A DNA stretch of 8,144 nucleotides from contig JAOZPF010000003.1 of assembly GCA_029932895.1 (NCBI GenBank), positions 1 through 8,144 on the forward strand, given 5' to 3'. The position numbers and the translations under genes are program-made. The notes under the pieces are model-generated. The model was not told where the DNA came from. It ran no database searches and saw only the letters and a program-made list of their open reading frames with translations. Positions 1-5,930 of the stretch are shown in pieces (position 1 is the stretch's first letter; each line of letters starts with the position of its first letter). The DNA is from Anaerolineae bacterium (GTDB taxonomy: Bacteria; Chloroflexota; Anaerolineae; B4-G1; DUEL01).

Positions 1-357
1 TATCGCTCCCACGTCGCGGGCTACGGCGGCGCGAAAGACGGCGCGGGCCATATCGTAGGCCATGGCGCGCAGGTTCATCGCCGGCGTGGTCCACCCCTCT
101 GGCGTATCTCCCCGCCCCCGCGCTATGTACAACTCGTGGATCGAGGCCGGGCGGATGCCCAGCTCCTGCCCGATCTCCCAGACCAGGTAGCGGGCCACGG
201 CCTGGACCTCGCCAGCGGCGAACACGCCGTTGAATACCAGATCGTCGATAAGCGGGCCGCGCAGCCGCGATTCCTCTATCACCCGCACCCGCCCTTCTTC
301 GACGGTGACGATGTCTCTCAATCCGTCAAGCAACTCGGCAACGCTTTGTGCTATCAT
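1..357 (-). CDS. Partial class II aldolase-like protein (N-terminal 119 residues)
   Basis: This is an open minus-strand frame of 119 codons without a stop that runs off the left edge, so only the N-terminal part is visible. The ATG at 357-355 is preceded by an AGAGG ribosome site seven bases upstream. The TAA stop of the epimerase-like gene lies only 13 nt before the ATG, so the two are almost certainly co-transcribed. Residues 1-60 form a charged helical region. After G-I-R-P-A-S-I-H-E-L-Y (about 68-78) comes a stretch around 90-119 with T-P-A-M-N-L-R-A-M-A-Y and then A-V-F-R-A-A-V-A-R-D-V-G-A-I. That pattern resembles the first strand and helix of class II fructose-bisphosphate-aldolase-like TIM barrels (P-A-x-N, helix, then a strand). 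The metal-binding histidines would lie beyond the edge, so neither activity nor substrate can be judged. The frame is solid; the aldolase assignment is tentative. Confidence 0.6.
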   Translation of the reverse strand, partial: MIAQSVAELLDGLRDIVTVEEGRVRVIEESRLRGPLIDDLVFNGVFAAGEVQAVARYLVWEIGQELGIRPASIHELYIARGRGDTPEGWTTPAMNLRAMAYDMARAVFRAAVARDVGAI

Positions 358-370
358 ATCTTTACCTCTT

Positions 371-829
371 TTATTTGACCTCTGCTCCTGCTGTCCAGTC
401 GTATCCGATCTCGGGGTCGTCGTGCGGGATGCGGCCCTCGTCCGTTCCGTCGTACTCGTTCGAGACGATGTAAAAGACGTGGGCTGGTCCCTGAAGCACT
501 CGGTAGCCGTGGGCCACGCCAGGGGGAATCTTGAGCACGACCGGCTCGTGCCCATCACCCATCAAAAGTTCCTGCAGCTCGCCGTGAGTGGGGGAATCGG
601 GCCGCGTGTCGTACAGGGCGGCCTTGATCGTGCCGCAGGCCACGTACCACCAGTCGACCTGGCGCTGGTGGACATGCCAGGCCTTGGCGACCCCCGTGTG
701 GCTCATGGTGTGGCTCCATTGCCCAAACCCCTCGCCAAAGAGCGCATCGCTGACGCGAATGACCTCGCGGAAAAAACCGCGCTCGTCTGCGTGGGTGACC
801 AGTTTCTTGATCTCGACGCCGTGAATCAT
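371..829 (-). CDS. RmlC-family (dTDP-4-dehydrorhamnose 3,5-epimerase-like) cupin protein
   Basis: This is a 152-residue protein of the RmlC cupin family, whose members epimerise nucleotide-linked keto-sugars for surface polysaccharides. Visible marks are D-E-R-G-F-F-R-E-V (15-23), a histidine cluster K-A-W-H-V-H-Q-R-Q (49-57), G-T-I-K-A-A-L-Y-D-T-R (66-76), the P-P-G-V-A-H-G-Y turn (102-109), and a C-terminal Y-I-V-S-N-E-Y then D-D-P-E-I-G-Y-D-W (120-145). It is shorter than typical RmlC (about 180 residues). The region after the active-site histidines reads V-D-W-W-Y-V where canonical enzymes have a lysine-containing K-L-V segment, so the substrate may not be dTDP-4-keto-rhamnose. I chose the ATG at 829 because GGAGGG (842-837) sits seven bases upstream; an ATG at 844 would add five residues but overlaps that site. 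It is the first gene of the leftward unit and is served by the promoter at 955-982. Confidence 0.85.
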   Translation of the reverse strand: MIHGVEIKKLVTHADERGFFREVIRVSDALFGEGFGQWSHTMSHTGVAKAWHVHQRQVDWWYVACGTIKAALYDTRPDSPTHGELQELLMGDGHEPVVLKIPPGVAHGYRVLQGPAHVFYIVSNEYDGTDEGRIPHDDPEIGYDWTAGAEVK

Positions 830-886
830 TGGACGACCCTCCATTGTAGTTTATGCCAGCGCAACCGCCTGGTCCATCTTTCCCCG

Positions 887-918
887 TTGGCCTCCCCTCG
901 CTGGCGCGGGAGAGGCAA
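887..918. repeat. Imperfect inverted repeat (hairpin) in the epimerase leader
   Basis: The arms 887-897 and 908-918 pair over ten base pairs with one bulged base on each side (G890 and A911) and a ten-base loop (898-907). The C/T-rich arm and G/A-rich arm around a GC loop resemble dispersed REP-like palindromes of GC-rich bacteria. It lies inside the predicted 5' leader of the leftward transcript, so it could also fold in that RNA. There is no T-run after it in either direction, so a simple terminator is unlikely. Confidence 0.45.
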
Positions 919-954
919 CTGGGAAGAGGCGGCCCGAGCAATCATCACAGGGGA

Positions 955-982
955 ATTATAACCAAACTCGGGCGGATGTCCA
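955..982 (-). promoter_or_regulatory. Sigma70-type promoter for the epimerase/aldolase-like unit
   Basis: On the minus strand a perfect TATAAT (-10, positions 960-955) is preceded by TGGACA (-35, 982-977, five of six consensus bases) with a 16-nt spacer. Predicted transcription starts near 948, giving a leader of about 120 nt before the ATG at 829. The hexamers are seen directly; promoter activity is inferred. Confidence 0.65.
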
Positions 983-1030
983 GCGCGAGGGGCGTATTTC
1001 AGTCTGGGGCAGGTTCTGTGCCCGTCGTTC

Positions 1031-1053
1031 GCCCGGAGCCGGGAGCTCCGGGC
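1031..1053. repeat. Strong 9-bp perfect hairpin, intergenic
   Basis: Arm GCCCGGAGC (1031-1039) is the exact reverse complement of GCTCCGGGC (1045-1053) around a five-base loop, CGGGA. It sits upstream of both divergent promoters, so it is not in either predicted transcript. No T-tract follows on either strand. It is the first element of a hairpin cluster extending to 1132. Confidence 0.6.
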
Positions 1054-1076
1054 TCATCCCGCGAAGCCTCCTCCGG

Positions 1077-1132
1077 GGGCTGAGGAGCCCGAAGGGCCTT
1101 GTCTCCTGAGCTCGGCGCTTCGAGCGCCGGGC
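1077..1132. repeat. Further GC-rich hairpins of the intergenic cluster
   Basis: Two more self-complementary units follow the first hairpin. GGGCT (1077-1081) pairs with AGCCC (1086-1090) around GAGG. A longer stem pairs 1110-1119 with 1123-1132 over ten positions, with one G-T wobble (T1112/G1130) and a TCG triloop; its core 1113-1119/1123-1129 is a perfect 7-bp match. No reading frame with recognisable protein similarity covers this stretch. The role is unknown; REP/BIME-like repeats or a protein-binding DNA structure are possible. Confidence 0.5.
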
Positions 1133-1196
1133 GGACCGGCGCCAGCACCGCTCTTTGCACAAGTTCGTCCCAAAGTGAGATGCACCCCAGCGCGAG

Positions 1197-1225
1197 TGGG
1201 CAACTTGGCCGTTTTGGGATATAAT
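1197..1225 (+). promoter_or_regulatory. Sigma70-type promoter for the signalling operon
   Basis: A perfect TATAAT (1220-1225) is preceded by TGGGCA (1197-1202, four of six consensus bases) at the ideal 17-nt spacing. Transcription would begin near 1232, about 73 nt before the ATG at 1305. This is the only convincing promoter seen ahead of the six rightward frames. It is predicted from sequence alone. Confidence 0.6.
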
Positions 1226-1272
1226 CGTAGGAGATTTACCGGGTCGCAGCCGCTAGATGTGGCCTGCGTGGA

Positions 1273-1300
1273 CAAGTACCCAAACGCCAAGTACCCAAAC
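1273..1300. repeat. Two 13-bp direct repeats before the first operon gene
   Basis: CAAGTACCCAAAC occurs at 1273-1285 and again at 1288-1300, a 15-bp period with two intervening bases. The pair ends five bases before the ATG at 1305 and lies about 41-68 nt downstream of the predicted transcription start. If translation began at the ATG at 1257 instead, it would encode a repeated S/T-T-Q-T segment. It could be an operator, a leader-RNA element, or a chance duplication. Confidence 0.5.
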
Positions 1301-1304
1301 CGCG

Positions 1305-1550
1305 ATGACGATGAGCTGGATCAGGTCGTTCTTCACACCGCCGCTCCTGGAAGGCGACGAGGACGGGACGCGAACTGCCAGGCTGCTCCATGCTGTCCTG
1401 TTGGCATTGCTGGGCATCACCGCCTTCTTTGTCCTCTCTGGCCCGCTGACGCACGACAATCCAACTCCCTTCCTCATAGTAGGCAGCCTGCTGGTCGCCA
1501 TATTCCTGACCGGACTGTTCTTTACCCGCCTTGGAGGAACGTGTGGCTAA
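1305..1550 (+). CDS. Short two-helix membrane anchor, apparent N-terminal part of a split sensor kinase
   Basis: This is an 81-residue membrane protein. The cytoplasmic start W-I-R-S-F-F-T-P-P (5-13) and E-G-D-E-D-G-T-R-T-A-R-L-L (16-28) resembles the N-terminus of membrane-bound sensor kinases. Two hydrophobic helices follow (about 27-45 and 55-73). The frame ends G-T-C-G-stop at 1548-1550, directly on top of the start of the kinase frame at 1531. Skipping one base near C1530 would give F-F-T-R-L-E-E-R-V, a natural membrane-to-kinase linker. It therefore looks like the front of one sensor kinase broken by a one-base shift. Full-length relatives usually carry more helices than two, so an internal deletion is also suspected. 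The start is uncertain: ATG 1257, 1305 and 1311 share the frame and none has a good ribosome site. I prefer 1305 because the conserved part begins right after it. Confidence 0.6.
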   Translation: MTMSWIRSFFTPPLLEGDEDGTRTARLLHAVLLALLGITAFFVLSGPLTHDNPTPFLIVGSLLVAIFLTGLFFTRLGGTCG

Positions 1551-2268
1551 CCGCACGGCCGAGCTCGCCGCCACCAACAGGGAACTGGAGGCTTTTGCCT
1601 ATTCGGTCTCCCACGACCTGCGCGCGCCGCTGCGTGCTCTCGACGGCTTTAGCCAGGCGCTCTTGGAGGATTATGTCTCTCTGTTGGACGTGCAGGGGCG
1701 GGATTATCTCCGCCGCGTGCGGGCGGCCAGCCAGCGGATGGGCCGGTTGATCGACGACCTGCTCAGGCTCTCTCGGCTGACACGGGCCGAGATGCACCGC
1801 GAAATGGTGGACCTGAGCGCGCTGGCGCGGTCAATCGAGGCGGAACTGCGCCAGGAGGAACCGGAGCGGGAGGCCACGTTCACCATCGCTGAGAATGTCA
1901 TCGCCTGGGGGGACGCGCGCCTGCTGCGAGTGGCACTGGAGAACTTGCTGGGCAACGCTTGGAAATTCACAGCCAGGAAGCCGCATGCCCGCATCGAGTT
2001 CGGCCTCACCAGGGAGGACGGCGAGACCATCTACTTTGTGCGCGATGACGGCGCCGGGTTCGACATGACCTACGCCGGCAAGCTGTTCGGAGCATTCCAG
2101 CGGCTGCACGCCTCGAGCGAGTTCGAGGGCAGCGGCATTGGGCTGGCGACTGTGCAGCGCGTCGTCCGCCGCCACGGCGGCCGGGTGTGGGCAGAGGGCG
2201 CGGTGGACCAGGGAGCGACGTTCTACTTTACCTTGGGGAACGACCAGAGCAGAGGAGAGGTGCAATGA
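1531..2268 (+). CDS. Histidine kinase core (HisKA-HATPase), phytochrome-kinase type
   Basis: This frame encodes a complete transmitter. Residue numbers count from the TTG at 1531. A coiled-coil linker (E-E-R-V-A-N-R-T-A-E-L-A, 2-13) leads to the HisKA helix with phospho-accepting H28 in V-S-H-D-L-R-A-P-L. The ATPase domain has its N box at E-N-L-L-G-N (137-142), G1 box at D-D-G-A-G-F (172-177), an F-Q-R-L-H segment, and G-S-G-I-G-L-A-T-V. The motif style matches kinases paired with small Rcp1-type receivers, and exactly such a receiver follows with an ATGA overlap. No sensor domain is present in frame, and a stop at 1507-1509 blocks upstream extension. If translated on its own it could start at TTG 1531, or at GTG 1543 behind GGAGGA (1533-1538) by coupling to the anchor frame. 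Position H+4 is alanine, so phosphatase activity is doubtful. Confidence 0.85.
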   Translation: MEERVANRTAELAATNRELEAFAYSVSHDLRAPLRALDGFSQALLEDYVSLLDVQGRDYLRRVRAASQRMGRLIDDLLRLSRLTRAEMHREMVDLSALARSIEAELRQEEPEREATFTIAENVIAWGDARLLRVALENLLGNAWKFTARKPHARIEFGLTREDGETIYFVRDDGAGFDMTYAGKLFGAFQRLHASSEFEGSGIGLATVQRVVRRHGGRVWAEGAVDQGATFYFTLGNDQSRGEVQ

Positions 2269-2699
2269 GGAGCCGGGACATTTTGCTGGTGGAGGACAAT
2301 CCCGACGACGAAGTGCTGATGCTGCGCGCACTCCGAAAGAGCAACGTCGTCAACCAGATCATTGTCGTGCGCGATGGCGCCGAGGCGCTGGATTATCTCT
2401 TTGGCGAAGGGGAGTTCGCCGGCCGAGATACGAGCGTCAAGCCCGCCGTTGTCCTGCTGGACCTGCAGTTGCCCAAGATCGACGGCCTAGAGGTGTTGAG
2501 GCGGATTCGCGCTGACGAGCGGACGCGGCTGCTGCGCGTGGTTATCCTCACCTCGTCGGACGAGGAGCGGGACATTGTCAACAGCTACGATCTGGGCGCC
2601 AATAGCTACGTCCGCAAGCCGGTGGACTTTGGGCAGTTCTCCACAGCCGTCCAGCAATTGGGATTGTATTGGCTGCTGCTCAACGAGGCCGCGCCATAG
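2265..2699 (+). CDS. Single-domain response regulator (CheY/Rcp1-like receiver)
   Basis: This is a 144-residue stand-alone receiver that would accept a phosphoryl group from a histidine kinase and has no DNA-binding or enzymatic output domain. The acidic pocket is E10/D11 within V-E-D-N-P-D-D. The phospho-acceptor is D66 in V-V-L-L-D-L-Q-L-P-K-I-D-G. The switch threonine is T96 in I-L-T-S-S-D and the conserved lysine is K118 in Y-V-R-K-P. The N-P-D-D and the Y-L-F insert before the aspartate are typical of Rcp1-type receivers encoded beside phytochrome-like kinases. The ATG at 2265 overlaps the kinase stop (ATGA) and follows an AGAGGAGAGG purine run, so I reject longer upstream starts. The upstream kinase is its natural partner. 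Its output may be protein-protein interaction or passing phosphate on in a relay. Confidence 0.92.
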   Translation: MRSRDILLVEDNPDDEVLMLRALRKSNVVNQIIVVRDGAEALDYLFGEGEFAGRDTSVKPAVVLLDLQLPKIDGLEVLRRIRADERTRLLRVVILTSSDEERDIVNSYDLGANSYVRKPVDFGQFSTAVQQLGLYWLLLNEAAP

Positions 2700-2708
2700 G
2701 AGTCGGAG

Positions 2709-5700
2709 ATGGGCACGCCCCTGCGCGTTCTGATCATTGAGGACTCGGAAGACGATGCCCTTCTGGTAGTGCGGGAACTACGCCGTCACGGCTATGACCC
2801 GACGTTCGAGCGAGTCGATTCGGTCGCGGGCTTTGGCGCTGCGCTGGACCGGCGGGCGTGGGACGTCGTTATCGCCGACTATTCGATGCCGGGCTTTGAC
2901 GGACTGACGGCGCTCAAACTGTTGCGGGAGCGCGATGTTGACGTTCCTTTCGTCATCGTCTCGGGCACGATTGGCGAGGAAACTGCCGTGGAGGCGATGA
3001 AGGCCGGCGCCCATGATTATGTGCTGAAGGACAGCTTGGCGCGGCTCGGCCCCGCGGTCCGGCGGGAGCTGGACGAGGCGGAAGGCCGCCGGGAACGGCG
3101 GCGAGCGGAGCAGGCGCAGCGCCTCTATGCCGAACGACTGGAAACCCTGCACGAGATTGACCAGGCCATCCTGACCGCCCAATCCTCCGCGGCTATCGCC
3201 CAGGCCGTCCTGGCCCGCATCCGGCGCTTGATCCCCTGCCACCGCGCTAGCGTCGCGCTGTTCGATTGGGAGCGGGAGGAGGTCACGGTGCTGGCGGTCC
3301 ACACCAACGGCGAGACCAAGGTTGGGACAGGGGCAAAAATCCCGCTGGGACGATTCGGTCCCCTGGACGGGTTGCAGGCAGGTGAGGTGTTTCTGGTGGA
3401 TGACTTGCATGTCGCTACGGATCTCTCGCCTCTGGTCCAAGAGTTGGCGGCGGAGGGGGTCCGGTCCTACATCAACATCCCCCTCATCTCTCAGGACACG
3501 CTCATTGGCTCCCTGAACCTGGGGGCAGAGCGACCAGGCCTGTTTGGGCAGGAACAGATCGAGATCGCTCGCGAGGTAGCCGCGCCGCTGGCTGTCGCCA
3601 TCCAAAACGCCTGGCTGCTGGAGGCCGAGCGGCAGCGCAGCGCGGAGCTGGAAGCCCTCCATCAGGCCAGCCTGCACGTGACCTCTAGCCTGGAGCTGCA
3701 GCCGGTCCTGGAGGCCATCATCGAACACGCCCTGCGCTTGGTCTTGGCCGACGACGCCCACATTTTCCTCTACGATGGTGAGCGTTTGACCTTTGGGGCC
3801 GCTATGTGGGCCGGTAATCTGCAACGGAAGCCTTTCGCTACCCCTCGCCCCGGGGGCCTGACCTACGCCGTCGCCCGCGCTGGGAAGCAGATCGTCGTCC
3901 CCGATGTGAACTGCCACCCGCTGTTCGAAAACTGGCGCTGGGGTGGAGCGATCATCGGCCTGCCGCTCTCCATCGGCGAGCAGGTGGTGGGGGTGATGAC
4001 CGTCGCCTTTGACCAACCCCATCCCTTTACCGCCGAAGAGGTACGCATCCTGACCCTGCTGGCCGACCAGGCCGCTATCGCTGTCGAGAACGCCCGGCTG
4101 TTCCAGGCCAGAGAGCGGCAGAGCCGCCAGCTGGCGCTGCTGGCGGATGTGGCGCGGACGACCGCCGCGGTCCTCGATCCGAACCAACTGTTGCTGGCTG
4201 TTGCCGAGAGCATCTATCACCACTTTGGCTCTCCCATCGTCGAACTGTACACCATCGAGGGCGGAGGGCAAAAGCTCGTTCTGCGCGGCTACCGGGGTCC
4301 CCAGGATGAGGACTTGGACGTCTTGACCCCCGGGCGCTATGAGCAACCCATTGAGGTAGGGATCGTTGGCCTTGTGGCCCGCACGGGCCAGCCCTACCTC
4401 TCCGTCGATGTCAACGCCGACCCCACTTACTACACCCCCATCGAGGTAGGCACCACATCTGAGCTTTGTGTGCCGATTGTGGAGGATGATCACGTGGTCG
4501 GCGTGGTGAACGTGGAGAGCGACCGACCAGCGGCTTTCGACGAGGGGGATCAATCGCTGCTGGAGGCGGTGGCGACCACGGTGTCCGTCGGATTGCGTAA
4601 CGCGCGCCTCCATACCGAGACCCAGCGCCGGGTGCAGGAACTGACGCTGCTCAATCATATCGCCGTCGGATTCGGGGCCTCGATGGATATGGACGGCCTG
4701 ATCGAGGGCGCACTGGATGGGTTGAAGGAACTGGTGGGGACGGACCGCACCTACTTTATCACCACCGACCCCGACAACCGCACCTGGGAGACGACGCACG
4801 AGAGGGTAGCGCCGGGTATCACGCCCAACGTCGGGTTGAGTGGCAGCTTTGACGATGTGCCTGGCGAGCAGGAAGCGCTGCTGAACGGCCAGACCTTTGC
4901 CGTCTCTGACGTCAGTACCGACCCCCGCATCGAACAGTCACGGGAGATGTACCGCTCGCTGGGGGTACAGTCGATACTGTTGGTGCCGCTGCGGGCCCGG
5001 GGGCGACTTCACGGCGTGCTCGGTTTTGACTATTGTCGCCAGCAGCACGATTGGCAGCCGGACGATATCCGCCTGCTGGAGGGGGTGGCCCACCAACTGG
5101 AGCTGGCGCTGGAGAATGTCTGGCTTTTCGAGGAACTGCGTCGTCACGCCCAGGATTTGGCTGTTGCCCTAACCCGGCAGGAGGAGCTGGACCGGCTGAA
5201 GGGGGAGCTGATTCAAAATGTCTCTCACGAGCTGCGCCAGCCGTTGGCGCTCATTCGCGGCTATGCCGAGCTGTTCGACGAGGGCGAGCTAGGTCCTCTC
5301 CAGCCCCAGCAGCAGGACGCCGCCGAGATCATCGCCCGGCGAACGCGGATGCTGAGTGACCTGGTGGAGGACATCACGCTCATTCTCAGCATGGAAGCGC
5401 GCCCCTTGGATCTCGAGCCAGTGGCCCTGGACGCGCTGGCTCGCGCTGCGGTGAAGGACTTTCGTGTGGCCGCCGACCAGGCGGGGCTGATCCTGAAAAG
5501 CGACATCGAACCAGACCTTCCTCCTGTCCAGGGAGAGGGTATCACCTTGCGTCGTGTATTGGATAATCTGCTCACCAACGCGATCAAGTTCACCCCGGCT
5601 GGAGGCTCGATCGATATGCGGTTATGGCAGGAGGACGAGAATGTCCGCCTCCAGGTGTCCGACACCGGCATCGGCATCCCCGTCGACCAACAGGAGCACA

Positions 5701-5876
5701 TCTTTGAGCGTTTCTACCAGGTGGATGGAAGCGCCCGGCGGCGCTACGGCGGCGTGGGCCTCGGGCTGGCGCTGGTGAAGGAGATCGTCGAGGCCCTCGG
5801 CGGTACGGTGGAGGTGGAAAGCGAGGTGGGCAAGGGGAGCACGTTTACCGTGTCCCTGCCGATCGCCGAGATGTAG
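2709..5876 (+). CDS. Large hybrid kinase: REC-GAF-GAF-GAF-GAF-HisKA-HATPase
   Basis: This is a 1055-residue soluble kinase with no membrane segment. An N-terminal receiver (about 4-122) has E11/D12, phospho-acceptor D57 (A-D-Y-S-M-P-G-F-D-G), S85 in place of threonine, and K107 (V-L-K-D-S-L). A charged helical linker follows. Four GAF sensor domains come next, at about 146-305, 312-470, 472-636 and 642-818, each joined by a helix ending in a (V/I)-x-N-(A/V)-(R/W)-L-(F/L/H)-type segment. The HisKA helix has H840 (N-V-S-H-E-L-R-Q-P-L), and the ATPase domain has N953/N957, D985 (D-T-G-I-G-I-P), F-E-R-F-Y-Q and G-V-G-L-G-L-A. None of the GAF domains shows an evident phytochrome chromophore site. 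The receiver at the head suggests control by another kinase, probably the one two genes upstream. AGGAG (2698-2702) six bases before the ATG fixes the start. H+4 is glutamine instead of T/N. Confidence 0.92.
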   Translation: MGTPLRVLIIEDSEDDALLVVRELRRHGYDPTFERVDSVAGFGAALDRRAWDVVIADYSMPGFDGLTALKLLRERDVDVPFVIVSGTIGEETAVEAMKAGAHDYVLKDSLARLGPAVRRELDEAEGRRERRRAEQAQRLYAERLETLHEIDQAILTAQSSAAIAQAVLARIRRLIPCHRASVALFDWEREEVTVLAVHTNGETKVGTGAKIPLGRFGPLDGLQAGEVFLVDDLHVATDLSPLVQELAAEGVRSYINIPLISQDTLIGSLNLGAERPGLFGQEQIEIAREVAAPLAVAIQNAWLLEAERQRSAELEALHQASLHVTSSLELQPVLEAIIEHALRLVLADDAHIFLYDGERLTFGAAMWAGNLQRKPFATPRPGGLTYAVARAGKQIVVPDVNCHPLFENWRWGGAIIGLPLSIGEQVVGVMTVAFDQPHPFTAEEVRILTLLADQAAIAVENARLFQARERQSRQLALLADVARTTAAVLDPNQLLLAVAESIYHHFGSPIVELYTIEGGGQKLVLRGYRGPQDEDLDVLTPGRYEQPIEVGIVGLVARTGQPYLSVDVNADPTYYTPIEVGTTSELCVPIVEDDHVVGVVNVESDRPAAFDEGDQSLLEAVATTVSVGLRNARLHTETQRRVQELTLLNHIAVGFGASMDMDGLIEGALDGLKELVGTDRTYFITTDPDNRTWETTHERVAPGITPNVGLSGSFDDVPGEQEALLNGQTFAVSDVSTDPRIEQSREMYRSLGVQSILLVPLRARGRLHGVLGFDYCRQQHDWQPDDIRLLEGVAHQLELALENVWLFEELRRHAQDLAVALTRQEELDRLKGELIQNVSHELRQPLALIRGYAELFDEGELGPLQPQQQDAAEIIARRTRMLSDLVEDITLILSMEARPLDLEPVALDALARAAVKDFRVAADQAGLILKSDIEPDLPPVQGEGITLRRVLDNLLTNAIKFTPAGGSIDMRLWQEDENVRLQVSDTGIGIPVDQQEHIFERFYQVDGSARRRYGGVGLGLALVKEIVEALGGTVEVESEVGKGSTFTVSLPIAEM

Positions 5877-5930
5877 GAAAATTGATTTTCATGCAGCACA
5901 TGTCTCAGACAGCTTGAGGAAGAGGCCGGC

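Larger units (their letters stand above)
830..1304. other. Divergent intergenic control region (about 475 nt)
   Basis: No gene is supported here. The translations that cross it have no recognisable motifs and are unlike any family. It contains the leftward leader and promoter, the hairpin cluster at 1031-1132, the rightward promoter at 1197-1225, and the direct repeats at 1273-1300. I see no tRNA-like fold, transposon end or recognisable riboswitch. Confidence 0.7.

Noticed and set aside
230..961. A 243-codon plus-strand frame over the epimerase-like gene
   Set aside because: It is antisense to two minus-strand genes with clear ribosome sites and family motifs. Its own product has no recognisable features.
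1031..1132. Rho-independent terminator
   Set aside because: The stems are strong, but no T-tract follows on either strand and no gene is transcribed toward them; the flanking genes point away.
1524..1545. Programmed +1 ribosomal frameshift joining the anchor and kinase
   Set aside because: There is no recognisable slippery codon with a stop or properly placed upstream stimulator. The purine-rich GGAGGA lies downstream of the shift point and fits reinitiation at GTG 1543 better. An indel or deletion explains the data more simply.
2187..2264. Longer N-terminus for the CheY-like receiver
   Set aside because: The extra 26 residues read within the kinase ATPase domain and have no receiver similarity. 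ATG 2265 has a good ribosome site and an ATGA overlap.
2778..4799. A 673-codon open frame on the minus strand, antisense to the large kinase
   Set aside because: Its translation is rich in Q, G, H and D without any domain pattern, and it lies exactly opposite a well-supported multi-domain gene. Such long shadows are common opposite GC-rich coding sequence.
5877..5930. Terminator or separate promoter between the large kinase and PAP2 gene
   Set aside because: The 54-nt gap has no stable hairpin with a T-tract and no convincing -35/-10 pair, so one operon is the simpler reading.
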